Below are positions 19,204 to 27,461 of a stretch of 64,000 nucleotides of DNA, piece by piece; position 1 is the stretch's first letter; each line of letters starts with the position of its first letter. Origin of the DNA: Pseudorhodobacter sp. PARRP1 (lineage in GTDB: Bacteria; Pseudomonadota; Alphaproteobacteria; Rhodobacterales; Rhodobacteraceae); NCBI GenBank assembly GCA_002256245.1, contig NKIU01000001.1, positions 982,232-1,046,231 on the forward strand, written 5' to 3'. A model generated the notes under the pieces. The model ran no database searches. It was not told the DNA's origin and saw only the letters and a program-made list of their open reading frames with translations. Made by a program: the position numbers and the translations under genes.

Positions 19204-20162
19204 TCCGCAATCGCAGGGGCGCGGGCCGCCTCGGCATCCGCAGCCGACATCAGCAAGGATTTGCTCGGCTGGATCAGTGTTTCAAAGCCTTTCGGCAAGC
19301 CTTCCGCCGGGGTTTTCGCCGGATACATCCAGTTCGTGGTGATCAGCGCCGTCTGCGCCGCATCTGCGGTCAGATAGGCCAGAAACTGATCCGCCAGCGC
19401 AGGTTGCTGCGACGAGGCCAATTTCCCCGCCACCTCGACCTGCATATAATGCCCCTCGGTGAAGCTTGCCGCCGCCTTGGTATCGTCATTCTCGGCGATC
19501 AAATGATAAGCGGGCGAGGTGGTGTAAGACAGCACCATATCGGCTTGGCCTTCGGTGAACATGCCGTAGGCTTCCGACCAACCGGGGGTAACGGTGATGA
19601 TGTTATCGGCCAAATCGCCCCAGATTTGCGGGGCCTTGTCGCCATAAGCCTGCTTGACCCACAGCACCAGCCCCAGACCGGGGGTCGAGGATCGCGGGTC
19701 TTCGATCACCACTTTCAGATCAGATGCCGCGAGTTCGGTGAAAGAGGTTGGCGGTGTCGCCACCTTGGTCTTGTCATAGACAAAGGCGAAATAGCCCCAG
19801 TCAAACGGCACGAAATTCGGATCGGTGAACGGCACCGGCAGGGTGTTCGGCGTGGCGGTCACGGGGGCGAACAGGCCGGTGGCGGTGGCGTCAGCGGTCA
19901 GGTTGGTATCCAGCCCGACCACAACATCGGCCTTGCTGTCTTTGCCCTCCAGCTTGACCCGCGCCAACAGCGCAGCACCATCGCCTGCGGTGACGAATTT
20001 GACATCGCAGCCGCAGGTGGCCTCAAAGCCCTTCTCAATCGCAGGGCCGGGGCCCCATTCGGAAGTAAAGCTGTCATAGGTCAGCACGGTCAGCGTGGGG
20101 GTATCGGCTGCGGCCTGTGAGGCGAAAACAGCGAGGCCCGCAGCGAGGAGTTTGGTGTTCAT
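19179..20162 (-). CDS. thiB: Thiamine-binding periplasmic protein
   Basis: A 327-residue solute-binding protein with signal peptide [19 protein letters not shown]. The mature part begins [12 protein letters not shown], the usual ThiB start. A central [12 protein letters not shown] and the [20 protein letters not shown] region follow, which contribute to the ligand pocket of this family. It captures thiamine or its phosphates in the periplasm for ThiPQ. The ATG lies about 50 bases downstream of the TPP aptamer, leaving room for an expression platform. A longer frame exists upstream but would run through the riboswitch. Confidence 0.95.
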   Translation of the reverse strand: MNTKLLAAGLAVFASQAAADTPTLTVLTYDSFTSEWGPGPAIEKGFEATCGCDVKFVTAGDGAALLARVKLEGKDSKADVVVGLDTNLTADATATGLFAPVTATPNTLPVPFTDPNFVPFDWGYFAFVYDKTKVATPPTSFTELAASDLKVVIEDPRSSTPGLGLVLWVKQAYGDKAPQIWGDLADNIITVTPGWSEAYGMFTEGQADMVLSYTTSPAYHLIAENDDTKAAASFTEGHYMQVEVAGKLASSQQPALADQFLAYLTADAAQTALITTNWMYPAKTPAEGLPKGFETLIQPSKSLLMSAADAEAARAPAIAEWQAALSR

Positions 20163-20210
20163 TGCAGTCTCCAAGTTGCGACGGAAATGGTCGGCAATGG
20201 AGAACCCATG

Positions 20211-20302
20211 CACCTTCCCTCCGCCGGTATGATCCGGTTCAGGTTCGACGGGTTCGCTTTCGCATCTCAGCCGATAAAGGCTCCCCGAGGTGAGGGTGAG
20301 CA
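20211..20302 (-). promoter_or_regulatory. TPP riboswitch (thi box) controlling thiBPQ
   Basis: Read on the minus strand, the conserved thi-box parts appear in order: CCTCGGGGAGCC, GGCTGAGA, a short P3 hairpin, GAACCCGTCGAACCTGA, CCGGATCATACCGG and GGAGGGAAGGTG. This is the standard aptamer binding thiamine pyrophosphate, placed directly upstream of thiB. Rising TPP should shut off translation or transcription of the transporter. No strong terminator stem with a T run was seen between aptamer and start, so translational control is more likely. Confidence 0.93.
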
Positions 20303-20441
20303 TAGGCAAAACCGGGCGGGCCGCAAGGGGCAGATGTGCGTGGGAAGGCAGTGCCCTTTGTCGCACGCCATCTCCATCAGACTTTTAAGGGTTTATCGGG
20401 GGCATGGCTTGGCTTATTGGGGTGGCAAAGAGGAGCCTGAT

Positions 20442-21542
20442 ATGAGCCTGAACACCTTCGGTCATCTGTTTCGCGTCACCACCTGGGGCGAAAGCCATGG
20501 GCCGGCGATTGGCTGCACGGTGGATGGCTGCCCGCCGGGGATCAAGTTGAGCGAGGCGGATTTGCAGCCCTGGCTGGATCGGCGCAAACCGGGGACCAGC
20601 AAGTTCACCACGCAGCGGCAGGAAGCGGATCAGGTCCGGATCTTGTCGGGGGTGTTTGAGGGGGTGACGACGGGCACGCCGATTCAGTTGATGATCGAGA
20701 ACACCGACCAGCGCAGCAAGGATTACAGCAACATCGCGCAGGCGTTTCGGCCGGGGCATGCGGATATCACCTACCATCAGAAATACGGGGTGCGGGATTA
20801 TCGCGGCGGCGGGCGGTCTAGCGCGCGGGAGACGGCGAGCCGTGTGGCGGCGGGGGGGGTGGCGCGGGCGGTGCTGGCTTCGTTGGCGCCGGAGTTGGTG
20901 ATCCGCGGCTATATGGTGCAGATGGGGGTGCATGGGATTGATCGCGCGCGGTTCGATGCGGCGGTGATCGAGGGCAACCCGTTCTGGTGCCCGGATGCCG
21001 CTGCGGTGCCGGTTTGGGCGGAGTATCTGGACGGGCTGCGGCTGGCCCACAACTCGGTGGGGGCGGTGATTGAGGTGGTGGCATCAGGGGTGCCTGCGGG
21101 GTTGGGGGCGCCGTTGTATGGGAAACTCGACTCGGATCTGGCATCGGCGATGATGTCGATCAATGCGGTGAAGGGGGTTGAGATTGGCGACGGGTTCGCG
21201 ACGGCGAGCCTGACCGGGGTTGAGAACGCGGATGAGATCAGGATGGGGGCGCGCGGGCCGGAGTTTCTGTCGAACCATGCGGGGGGGATACTGGGCGGGA
21301 TATCCTCGGGGCAGCCGGTGGTGGTGCGGTTCGCGGTGAAGCCGACCTCGTCGATTTTGACCCCCCGGGCGACGATTGACGGGACGGGGGCCGAGATTGA
21401 TCTGGTGACGAAGGGGCGGCACGACCCGTGCGTGGGCATCCGGGCGGTGCCGGTGGGCGAGGCGATGATGGCCTGCGTTCTGGCCGACCATATCCTGCTG
21501 GACCGGGGCCAGACGGGCGCGGTTCGGGGGCAGATCGGGTAG
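20442..21542 (+). CDS. aroC: Chorismate synthase
   Basis: A 366-residue FMN-dependent enzyme making chorismate from 5-enolpyruvylshikimate-3-phosphate, the last shared step of aromatic amino acid synthesis. Signatures are [18 protein letters not shown] at the N-terminus, [17 protein letters not shown] in the middle and [18 protein letters not shown] near the C-terminus. The start ATG follows AGGAG by seven bases. A run of eight Gs at 20850-20857 encodes conserved glycines. It stands alone, divergent from the thiamine operon, and ends against repeat copy 2. Confidence 0.97.
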   Translation: MSLNTFGHLFRVTTWGESHGPAIGCTVDGCPPGIKLSEADLQPWLDRRKPGTSKFTTQRQEADQVRILSGVFEGVTTGTPIQLMIENTDQRSKDYSNIAQAFRPGHADITYHQKYGVRDYRGGGRSSARETASRVAAGGVARAVLASLAPELVIRGYMVQMGVHGIDRARFDAAVIEGNPFWCPDAAAVPVWAEYLDGLRLAHNSVGAVIEVVASGVPAGLGAPLYGKLDSDLASAMMSINAVKGVEIGDGFATASLTGVENADEIRMGARGPEFLSNHAGGILGGISSGQPVVVRFAVKPTSSILTPRATIDGTGAEIDLVTKGRHDPCVGIRAVPVGEAMMACVLADHILLDRGQTGAVRGQIG

Positions 21543-21622
21543 GGTCCCAACTCGGGACCTTTTTTTGTTTTTTGATATCAATGGGTTGGGGTGTGGCGGT
21601 AAGGGTTTGTTAAGGTTTTGCC
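21538..21622 (+). repeat. Dispersed hairpin repeat, copy 2 (terminator of aroC)
   Basis: GGTCCCAACTCGGGACC (21543-21559) with seven Ts directly behind it ends aroC. TCAAT lies 19 bases and TTAAG 51 bases beyond the hairpin, as in the other two copies. The first gene of the AT-rich cassette ends two bases past the repeat on the other strand. Confidence 0.8.
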
Positions 21623-21623
21623 G

Positions 21624-22055
21624 TTAGGGCGCTATGTCTTTGGAAATGTGTACTTCCGCAAGTGCTTCCGCCGCCAGTTTGTCTAATAGGCGCGCGTCAC
21701 GTGGCCACCGCCGCAGTGCAGTATGTGAAGTAAAATCGCCAACAGGTTCATGTATTGCGCGGAATCCATGTTGTAGTAGAGCTTTTCTAATTTCTGATAT
21801 TGATGAAGTCCAATATGCGGTGCTCTTCTTATCAGAGCGCGCTTTTCGAAGTTGCCGCGTAGCTTCTTCACGTTGAGATGCTGCAGTTCCGTCAAAATAC
21901 TCACACCAAGCGACGGAAAGATACTCCTCGTCGTCACGCAACTCGAATGCGCTATGTAAGAAACCAATTACTGCATTGTTATCATCAAGAATTTGACGAG
22001 CGTAATTTATTTGCCTAACCACACGATGTTGTTCATCAAGTTTAGTCCCGGACAT
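21624..22055 (-). CDS. Unknown protein of TIGR04255 cassette (third gene)
   Basis: A 143-residue soluble protein without signal or membrane segment. Two blocks stand out: GFLHSAFELRDDEEYLSVAWCEYF (residues ~31-54, split here as GFLHSAFELR and EYLSVAWCEYF) and SHTALRRWPRDARLL (110-124). I recall the same two blocks in small uncharacterised proteins that sit beside TIGR04255 proteins in other bacteria; this is memory, not a search. No catalytic motif is evident. The start overlaps the preceding stop by one base (TAATG). The DNA is much richer in AT than the surrounding genes, which suggests transfer. Confidence 0.7.
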   Translation of the reverse strand: MSGTKLDEQHRVVRQINYARQILDDNNAVIGFLHSAFELRDDEEYLSVAWCEYFDGTAASQREEATRQLRKARSDKKSTAYWTSSISEIRKALLQHGFRAIHEPVGDFTSHTALRRWPRDARLLDKLAAEALAEVHISKDIAP

Positions 22056-22630
22056 TACCTAAACCATATCTCTGGGTCATAAGCGCTGAGAATCTCGTTT
22101 AGCCTCTGGACTTTGGTGATGCCCGCGGCTCTTTCAATTTCCCCATTTGGCCGCTCGCGACCTAACACAAAGGAAATTTCATCTCCATTATAACAATTCA
22201 ACGTTAACCGGTTTTTTCCGACTATCCAACTAGCACTCAATGAACCCTTACCGTCGCTACCTACACTTGGCAACGTATTGGATTTAGCAATAAGAAGCGC
22301 TCTAAGCAATGTCAACATCGCATCCTTCTGGGGAAGCGCATCATCAATGTCCCAGTGATCTTCATTTAAAAGCCGCTTGACTTTCCGTACAAGTGCCACC
22401 GGAAACCCACCCGGAAAATGCATCGAAAGTCTCGAGACATCAACTGCATAGTTATCAAATACGCCACGGAGAGACGGCTTAGGCATATTGGTCAAGCTCT
22501 GTTCTGTGTTAGTCGACAGCCTACCTGCGATCCCTTTTCTCGATTGGGTGAGCTTTTGGAGCGTCTTATAGACTGCGACTCTATTGCCCGAGAAAGAAAC
22601 TGGTTTATGGTTGAATGCACAACTAATCAT
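22055..22630 (-). CDS. Unknown protein of TIGR04255 cassette (second gene)
   Basis: A 191-residue protein, probably cytoplasmic. The N-terminal ~80 residues are polar and basic. From residue 88 on, a recognisable block appears: LLNEDHWDIDDALP (88-100), then DGKGSLSASWIVGKNRLTL (126-144) and GDEISFVLGRE. The pattern 'WD...DA.P, then SDG..S.W....L.L' occurs, as I remember it, in small proteins next to TIGR04255 genes, and may be a beta-sandwich that binds a partner. The start shares one base with the TIGR04255 stop (TGATG), so translation is coupled. No function is known. AT-rich like its neighbours. Confidence 0.7.
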   Translation of the reverse strand: MISCAFNHKPVSFSGNRVAVYKTLQKLTQSRKGIAGRLSTNTEQSLTNMPKPSLRGVFDNYAVDVSRLSMHFPGGFPVALVRKVKRLLNEDHWDIDDALPQKDAMLTLLRALLIAKSNTLPSVGSDGKGSLSASWIVGKNRLTLNCYNGDEISFVLGRERPNGEIERAAGITKVQRLNEILSAYDPEIWFR

Positions 22631-23361
22631 CAGCTTGCTCCGAACAGAGATCTAGCGGCGTCGGTAATTGCACTTTCAAAAACTCCATTTTTTAAATTCC
22701 GCAGTTCAGCTAGTCTATGTTTTATACGATCCAAATTAAAGGCTCCAAAACCCTCTATATATGCGTCAATATCTAAGCTTATAGAAACGTGACCAGGCAC
22801 TGGAGATTCAGATGTGCCACATTGCAATGTGTACATTAGGTCAGAATCTTCATACTGCTTTGTGAATCCTATATAAAACTGGGTGAAGTCGGCACCCCCA
22901 ACTGGAAATGGTTGAGGGTGGATAGAAATGAAACTTTCAGTGTAAGCTAATCCTGAACTATCATATGAAACATCAATTCTATTGTTGAATCTAGTTCCCA
23001 CTCTGCCGATATCAATGGGGCCGACCATTTTCCTAATTGTGGTGAGTTCGTCTAGAATCCATTTCGAAAAGCTTTCCCATCCCGGATAAGGAGCCAAATT
23101 TGACAGCAGCACATAACCACCTTCGAAGATGATGATGCGGCTTGAATCTTCATTCCTCAATTCTATTCCAACTTTTTCGCCACTCGCCGAGGCTGATTTA
23201 GTGTTCGCCTCCAGCGTTACCTTGAATGAGTTTCGATCTACCTGTGACCAGCTACCCTTCGCCGCACGCGCCCCGAACGCCTCAATTTTCTTCAACTCAA
23301 CAGGATGAGAGAAATTGAGTTGAACTACAGCTTCTAAAATTGGTGCTTTTGGATAGCTCAT
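22630..23361 (-). CDS. TIGR04255 family protein (first gene of cassette)
   Basis: A 243-residue protein matching the sporadically distributed TIGR04255 family. Marks are the N-terminal PKAPILEAVVQLNF (residues 4-17), a long beta-rich middle with IIIFEGGYVLLSNLAPYPGW, the central PIDIGRVGTRFNNRIDV (115-131), and a helical end. There is no signal peptide. The family's biochemical role is not known. It leads three overlapping genes. One 60-base stretch just upstream of its end (22681-22740) has only 18 G+C, against a GC-rich background, supporting acquisition from elsewhere. Family assignment is from motif memory and should be confirmed by profile search. Confidence 0.8.
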   Translation of the reverse strand: MSYPKAPILEAVVQLNFSHPVELKKIEAFGARAAKGSWSQVDRNSFKVTLEANTKSASASGEKVGIELRNEDSSRIIIFEGGYVLLSNLAPYPGWESFSKWILDELTTIRKMVGPIDIGRVGTRFNNRIDVSYDSSGLAYTESFISIHPQPFPVGGADFTQFYIGFTKQYEDSDLMYTLQCGTSESPVPGHVSISLDIDAYIEGFGAFNLDRIKHRLAELRNLKNGVFESAITDAARSLFGAS

Positions 23362-23467
23362 CGCTTCTTCGTTCTCGCATCAGTGAGTACAACGTTGGAG
23401 ATACATATTCACTAGAATCGTTCAGGCAAGTCGCGTCAAGCGAAACCATTGACACGACCACCCCGCG

Positions 23468-24331
23468 TCACCCCCTCGGCTGAAACAGCCGCTCGATTTC
23501 GTCCAGAACGTCGTCGATCAAGCCCCCCTTCCGCGCTTCTGGCCCGGTGAAGCGCAAAATCCAACCGTTGCGGCAGACTTCTCGCCTTATCGTCAGGCCC
23601 TGTTTCAGGGTCAGCAGCCGACGTGGGCGGCCGGGGTTGGTGGGGGTGGGGTCGGACTCGGGGGACAGGGCTTCGGCGAGGGTGGGGGCGAGGGCGGCCC
23701 ATTGGGTGGGCAGGCTGGCTTTGCGGTTTTCCTTTAGAATCTGATGGATCACCGGGGTGAGGCCGCCGCGCAGGCAGGCGGCGAGGCGCTCTATCTGGTT
23801 TTGCGACAGCAGTTCGGGGGTGGCGATGCAATCCTCAAACTCCTCTGCGACAAGGGCGAGGGTGCGCAGGCGGGTGCGTTTTTGCTTGGTGGCGGTGGGG
23901 TGCAGGGCTGCGATGGCGGCGTCGATGGTGGGAAACAGGTCGCAGCTGACGGCGCGGGCGAGGGTGAGGCCGCGCTCCCACGGGGTGAGGTTCTCACGGA
24001 TTTCGTTTTCGGCGATCATCTGCGCCATGGCGTCGGGGATCGAGGCGGGGGTGCGCAGGAAGGCGGCGATGGTGGTGTGCGTGCCCTGTTCAGAAGAGGC
24101 GCGGTTGCGGCTGTGCAGCAGGCGGGTGGCGGTGAGGCGGCGCAGGCCCGAGATCAGGCCGTAGCGGTGGGTTTCGGTGGGCTGCGACAGCGCCCAGACC
24201 TCAATCGGTTGGCGCAGGCCGTCGCGGTGGATCGAGGCGGCGAGGTCTTCGAGGGCTGTGTCGTCCAGTTGGTCGCGGTCGCGCAGCAGGGCGTTGTCGA
24301 GGATTTCGGCGGTGGGGATGTGGATGATCAT
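23468..24331 (-). CDS. ParB/RepB-like N-terminal domain protein without ParA
   Basis: A 287-residue protein. Residues 1-110 resemble the ParB/Srx nucleotide-binding domain (IPTAEILDN, LEDLAASIHRDGLRQPIEVW, YGLISGLRRLTATRLL, MIAENEIRENLTPWERGLTLARAV), including the GxRR-like and ENxxRExL-like boxes. A helical middle may bind DNA. The C-terminus differs from plasmid RepB. No parA or parS-like repeats lie near, so it is probably not a partition protein; it may be an orphan regulator. AGGAGG precedes the ATG. Base composition is like the chromosome, unlike the AT-rich cassette 106 bases downstream on the same strand. Confidence 0.78.
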   Translation of the reverse strand: MIIHIPTAEILDNALLRDRDQLDDTALEDLAASIHRDGLRQPIEVWALSQPTETHRYGLISGLRRLTATRLLHSRNRASSEQGTHTTIAAFLRTPASIPDAMAQMIAENEIRENLTPWERGLTLARAVSCDLFPTIDAAIAALHPTATKQKRTRLRTLALVAEEFEDCIATPELLSQNQIERLAACLRGGLTPVIHQILKENRKASLPTQWAALAPTLAEALSPESDPTPTNPGRPRRLLTLKQGLTIRREVCRNGWILRFTGPEARKGGLIDDVLDEIERLFQPRG

Positions 24332-24394
24332 GGGGCCTCCTGTTCAGGGCAGGGTGGCCGGGGTTGGTTAAAGAGTGCTGAGCGGCGCGGGCGG

Positions 24395-24706
24395 TCAGCC
24401 GGGGACGTGGAGGATGATGCCGTCAAGCGCCTCGGCCATGCGGAGTTGGCAGGAGAGGCGCGAGGTGGGCTGGCGGTCGGCGTCGGTGACGTCGAGCATG
24501 TCGTTCTCGAAGGCGCTCGGCTGGCCTGCGCGGGTGGACCATGTGGGATCGACGACGACATGGCAGGTGGCGCAGGAGAGCGAGCCGCCGCATTCGCCGA
24601 TGACGCCGGGGATGTTGTGGGCGACGGCGGCTTCCATCAGGGTGAGGCCGGATTTGACCTCGGCGGTGACGGTTTTGCCGTTGGGAAGGTGCCAGGTGGC
24701 GTGCAT
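24395..24706 (-). CDS. [2Fe-2S] ferredoxin, adrenodoxin type
   Basis: A 103-residue ferredoxin. Three cluster ligands lie in GECGGSLSCATCHVVV (C-x5-C-x2-C) and the fourth is in SRLSCQL near residue 87. The spacing matches putidaredoxin-like ferredoxins that feed class I cytochromes P450. It lies two genes behind a P450 on the same strand, so it is the likely electron donor. No ferredoxin reductase gene is present in the window. Confidence 0.93.
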   Translation of the reverse strand: MHATWHLPNGKTVTAEVKSGLTLMEAAVAHNIPGVIGECGGSLSCATCHVVVDPTWSTRAGQPSAFENDMLDVTDADRQPTSRLSCQLRMAEALDGIILHVPG

Positions 24707-24725
24707 GGGATGCTCCGTTGCGGAA

Positions 24726-24760
24726 GCCGGGGGCCAGCCCCCGGACCCCCGGGATATTTG
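24726..24760 (-). repeat. GC-rich intergenic palindrome, family shared with 47661-47702
   Basis: On the minus strand it reads CAAATATCCCGGGGG, TCCGGGGG, CTGG, CCCCCGGC. The final CCGGGGG/CCCCCGG forms a hairpin. The plus strand at 47661-47702 has the same order of parts. Both copies lie between two genes transcribed on the minus strand. Confidence 0.7.
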
Positions 24761-24798
24761 AAAACAGGTGAAACGGCTGGGGTTAGAAAGGGCTGGGG

Positions 24799-26100
24799 TC
24801 AGAGATACCAGATATACCAGTCGCGCAGGGTGTCGGGATCTAGCGGTGCGGTTTTCTCGACCTCGGCGCGTTTCATATAGAGGTGGTTTTCGACGAGGCC
24901 GGGGCCTACGGCATTGCTGAGGGCGGTGTCGGCTTCCAGATCGTTCAGCGCTTCGGTCAGCGAGGCTGCGGTGCCATGGGGGGCGTCGTTGGTGGCAAAG
25001 CCGTTGCCGGTTTCTATCGGCGGCAGGGGGTAGTGGTTTTCATACCCGAGCAGGGCGGCTTGCAGGACGGTGGCGACGGCGGTGTAGGGGTTTGACGCGG
25101 CATCGGCCATGCGGTGTTCGAGGCGGGCTTTCTTGCCCCCCTCGGCGCTGACGCGGACGGTGACGTTGCGGTTGTCGCCGCCCCAGTTGCACCAATAGCC
25201 CGACAGGCTGGCGGGTTGCAGACGGTTGTAGCTTTGCGCATTGGGGGCGATCAGGCCGGCCATCGCCTTGTGGTGGTGCATCCAGCCGGCGATGCAGCCT
25301 TTCGCCAGATCGTTCAGGTTGGCCGGATCGCCGTGATCGCCATTGGACAGCGCGTTGTGGTCGCGGGCATCGGTGAACGACAGGTTGATGTGCATGCCGT
25401 TGCCGCCCTTGCCGGGGATCGGTTTGGGCAGGAAGCTGAGGATGATGCCGTGATCCAGCGCAATCTCGCGCGCCATTTGGCGGAACAGCACCACCGTATC
25501 AACATGGGCGACGGCAGAGTCGAAGGTGAGGGTGAATTCATACTGCGGCGTGTCGTATTCGGCGGTGATCAGATCCAGCGGCAGGCCGATCTCTTGCGCC
25601 TTGTTCCAGATTGCATCGGTGAAGCGCTTGGGGTCGGTGAAGTTGCCAGTGCCGTAAACCACGCCGCCGGGGGTGTCGTAGGGCACGATCTGGCCATCGT
25701 CGCGGCGGGTGAAGGCGTAGGCTTCCAGCTCTATCCCGACTTTCGGGGTCAGGCCGTGCTTCTCCCACGCAGCCACCGCACGTTTCAGCGCCGAGCGCGG
25801 GCACATCGGGATGGTGTTGCCGTCGGCACCGTAAAGATCGCCAGTGACGACGCGGGTGTTCGTCTCCCACCCCTGGCGGATTTCGGCACCTTTCCAGCGC
25901 AAAGCCATATCCGGCAGGCCTTCCAGACACATCGTTCCCGGCGCTTCGATCAGCAGGTCTTTGTCGTAATGCACCGAAAAGGTCGGGCGGGCGAAGCGGC
26001 TTTCGTCGTCTTTCAGCTTGCTGGCGGGCAGGTATTTGCCGCGCATGATCGACAGATGATCGCAGAACATCGCGCGCAGGCGCTGGGGGTGATCGGACAT
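24799..26100 (-). CDS. Glutamine synthetase family protein (gamma-glutamyl-amine ligase-like)
   Basis: A 433-residue enzyme with a glutamine synthetase C-terminal catalytic fold. Visible are the metal and glutamate site GIELEAYAF, EYDTPQYEFTL, the nucleotide/His block GKGGNGMHINLSF (residues ~230-242), NWGGDNRNVTVRV and RLEHRMADAASNPY. The N-terminal domain is shorter and divergent, as in PuuA/GlnT-like ligases that join glutamate to an amine rather than to ammonia. Its place between a P450 and a ferredoxin, and opposite an amidotransferase, favours an amine catabolic role. It does not look like the housekeeping GlnA, lacking the usual adenylylation loop. The amine is unknown. Confidence 0.85.
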   Translation of the reverse strand: MSDHPQRLRAMFCDHLSIMRGKYLPASKLKDDESRFARPTFSVHYDKDLLIEAPGTMCLEGLPDMALRWKGAEIRQGWETNTRVVTGDLYGADGNTIPMCPRSALKRAVAAWEKHGLTPKVGIELEAYAFTRRDDGQIVPYDTPGGVVYGTGNFTDPKRFTDAIWNKAQEIGLPLDLITAEYDTPQYEFTLTFDSAVAHVDTVVLFRQMAREIALDHGIILSFLPKPIPGKGGNGMHINLSFTDARDHNALSNGDHGDPANLNDLAKGCIAGWMHHHKAMAGLIAPNAQSYNRLQPASLSGYWCNWGGDNRNVTVRVSAEGGKKARLEHRMADAASNPYTAVATVLQAALLGYENHYPLPPIETGNGFATNDAPHGTAASLTEALNDLEADTALSNAVGPGLVENHLYMKRAEVEKTAPLDPDTLRDWYIWYL

Positions 26101-26132
26101 GGTAACTCCCTGAATGCGGCTCTAATGGCCGC

Positions 26133-27389
26133 TTAGTTAAGCGTGACGGTCACCGGCAATGATTTCAGACCGCCGACAAAGTTGGAACGCAGATACTTGT
26201 GATCACCCGCAGGTTCGATCTTGGCGATGCGTTTGGCAAGTTCTTCGAACAGCACGCGCACTTCCAGACGCGCCAGCCACATGCCAAGGCAGACATGCGG
26301 GCCGCCTTGGCCGAACGCCATGTGGCGGTTGTTCTGCCGGGCAAGGTTGACGCGCATCGGGTTGTCAAAGGCCGTCTCATCGCGATTGCCCGACAGGAAC
26401 CAATAGACCACCTTTTGCCCGGCTTTGATCTGCTTGCCGTGGTATTCAAAATCGCGGGTCGCGGTGCGGCGGAAGTAGATCGCAGGCGTGGCCCAGCGGA
26501 TGATTTCATCGGGGGCGGTATCCCAGACCGTGCCGGTTTGCAGGAGTGGCAGAAGTTCGGGCTGATGCGCCAGCGCTTGCAGCCCTGCGGCGATGGAATA
26601 GCGGGTGGTGTCGTTGCCCGCGGCGACCAGCAGGCAGAAGAAATTGCGAAACTCGTGTTCGGGCATCACAGAGCCATCGGCGGCGGGCTCCATGATCAGG
26701 GGCAGGATGCCGGAACGGTCGCCCGAGGCGGCTTTGCGGGCCATCAGATCCTTGGCATAGACGAACAACTCGGCCCCGGCGGGCGAGTTGAACGGCATCA
26801 TCCGAAATTCGTCGGTGGTCATCTTGTCAAGCACATGGGTGGTGAAATCGGGGTCGGTGTTGGCGATCAGCGCATCGCCCTTGGCGACCAGCCACGGCAG
26901 ATCGGCGTCGGGGGTGCCCATGATGCGGCCCAGCATCCGCATCGGCAGTTGGCGGGCGATTTCGGCGGTGGCGTCGAAGGTGCCTTTCGGCAGGGTGTGA
27001 TCAAGAATATCGACACAAATATCGCGGATCACCTGTTCAAACTGCGCGATCACCGGGCGCGAAAAGGCTTTGGCAACGCGGATACGGGTGGCCATATGCT
27101 CGGCCCCGTCGGTTTCCTGAAAGGTGCGGCGGGCGAGGTATTCCTCATAAGATTGGTCCTCGATGCGGATGCCACGCGCGGATGACAACAGATCAGTCTG
27201 GCGGTTCAGCTCCAGAATGTCGGCGTGGCGGGTGACGGACCAATAGTTTTCGCCTTGCGCATATTCGGTCCAATGCATCGGATCATCGCGGCGCAGGCGG
27301 GCGAAAGTGTTCAGCGGTGCGCCCTGCGCGAAGGCGTCATGGCTGGACAGATCGGCATGGCCATCGTCGGTGGGCGTCCAGAGCGTCAT
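26133..27389 (-). CDS. Cytochrome P450
   Basis: A 418-residue soluble bacterial P450. The haem-thiolate ligand is Cys367 in FGQGGPHVCLGMWLA. The I-helix oxygen-activating motif is AAGNDTTRYS and the K-helix ExxR-type region follows (DEIIRWATPAIYFRRTA). It inserts one oxygen atom into a substrate, which for N-methyl compounds leads to demethylation. The start MTLWTPTDDG is chosen by P450 length; the frame is open further upstream but runs through the promoter and the divergent gene. Redox partner is probably the ferredoxin encoded two genes downstream. Confidence 0.95.
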   Translation of the reverse strand: MTLWTPTDDGHADLSSHDAFAQGAPLNTFARLRRDDPMHWTEYAQGENYWSVTRHADILELNRQTDLLSSARGIRIEDQSYEEYLARRTFQETDGAEHMATRIRVAKAFSRPVIAQFEQVIRDICVDILDHTLPKGTFDATAEIARQLPMRMLGRIMGTPDADLPWLVAKGDALIANTDPDFTTHVLDKMTTDEFRMMPFNSPAGAELFVYAKDLMARKAASGDRSGILPLIMEPAADGSVMPEHEFRNFFCLLVAAGNDTTRYSIAAGLQALAHQPELLPLLQTGTVWDTAPDEIIRWATPAIYFRRTATRDFEYHGKQIKAGQKVVYWFLSGNRDETAFDNPMRVNLARQNNRHMAFGQGGPHVCLGMWLARLEVRVLFEELAKRIAKIEPAGDHKYLRSNFVGGLKSLPVTVTLN

Positions 27390-27461
27390 ATTTCCTCGCT
27401 TGCCGTGGGGCTGATTTATAAATATGCTATACATGTTCATAAATATGTAAAGAGAAAGATC
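27390..27461. promoter_or_regulatory. Divergent promoter region with 21-base-spaced direct repeats
   Basis: The 72 bases between P450 and amidotransferase are AT-rich, unlike the flanks. ATAAATATG occurs at 27418-27426 and again at 27439-27447, exactly 21 bases (two helical turns) apart, flanking an ACATGT. This spacing suits a dimeric regulator controlling both genes. The regulator is not identified. Confidence 0.5.

Noticed and set aside
20850-20857. Run of eight Gs in aroC (and another at 505-512 in the adaptor gene) as possible phase-variation sites.
   Set aside because: They encode conserved glycines in a housekeeping enzyme and an adaptor, with no reason for switching.
23468-24331. Plasmid partition locus.
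   Set aside because: No parA, no repC and no iteron or parS-like repeats around it, and the flanking genes look chromosomal.
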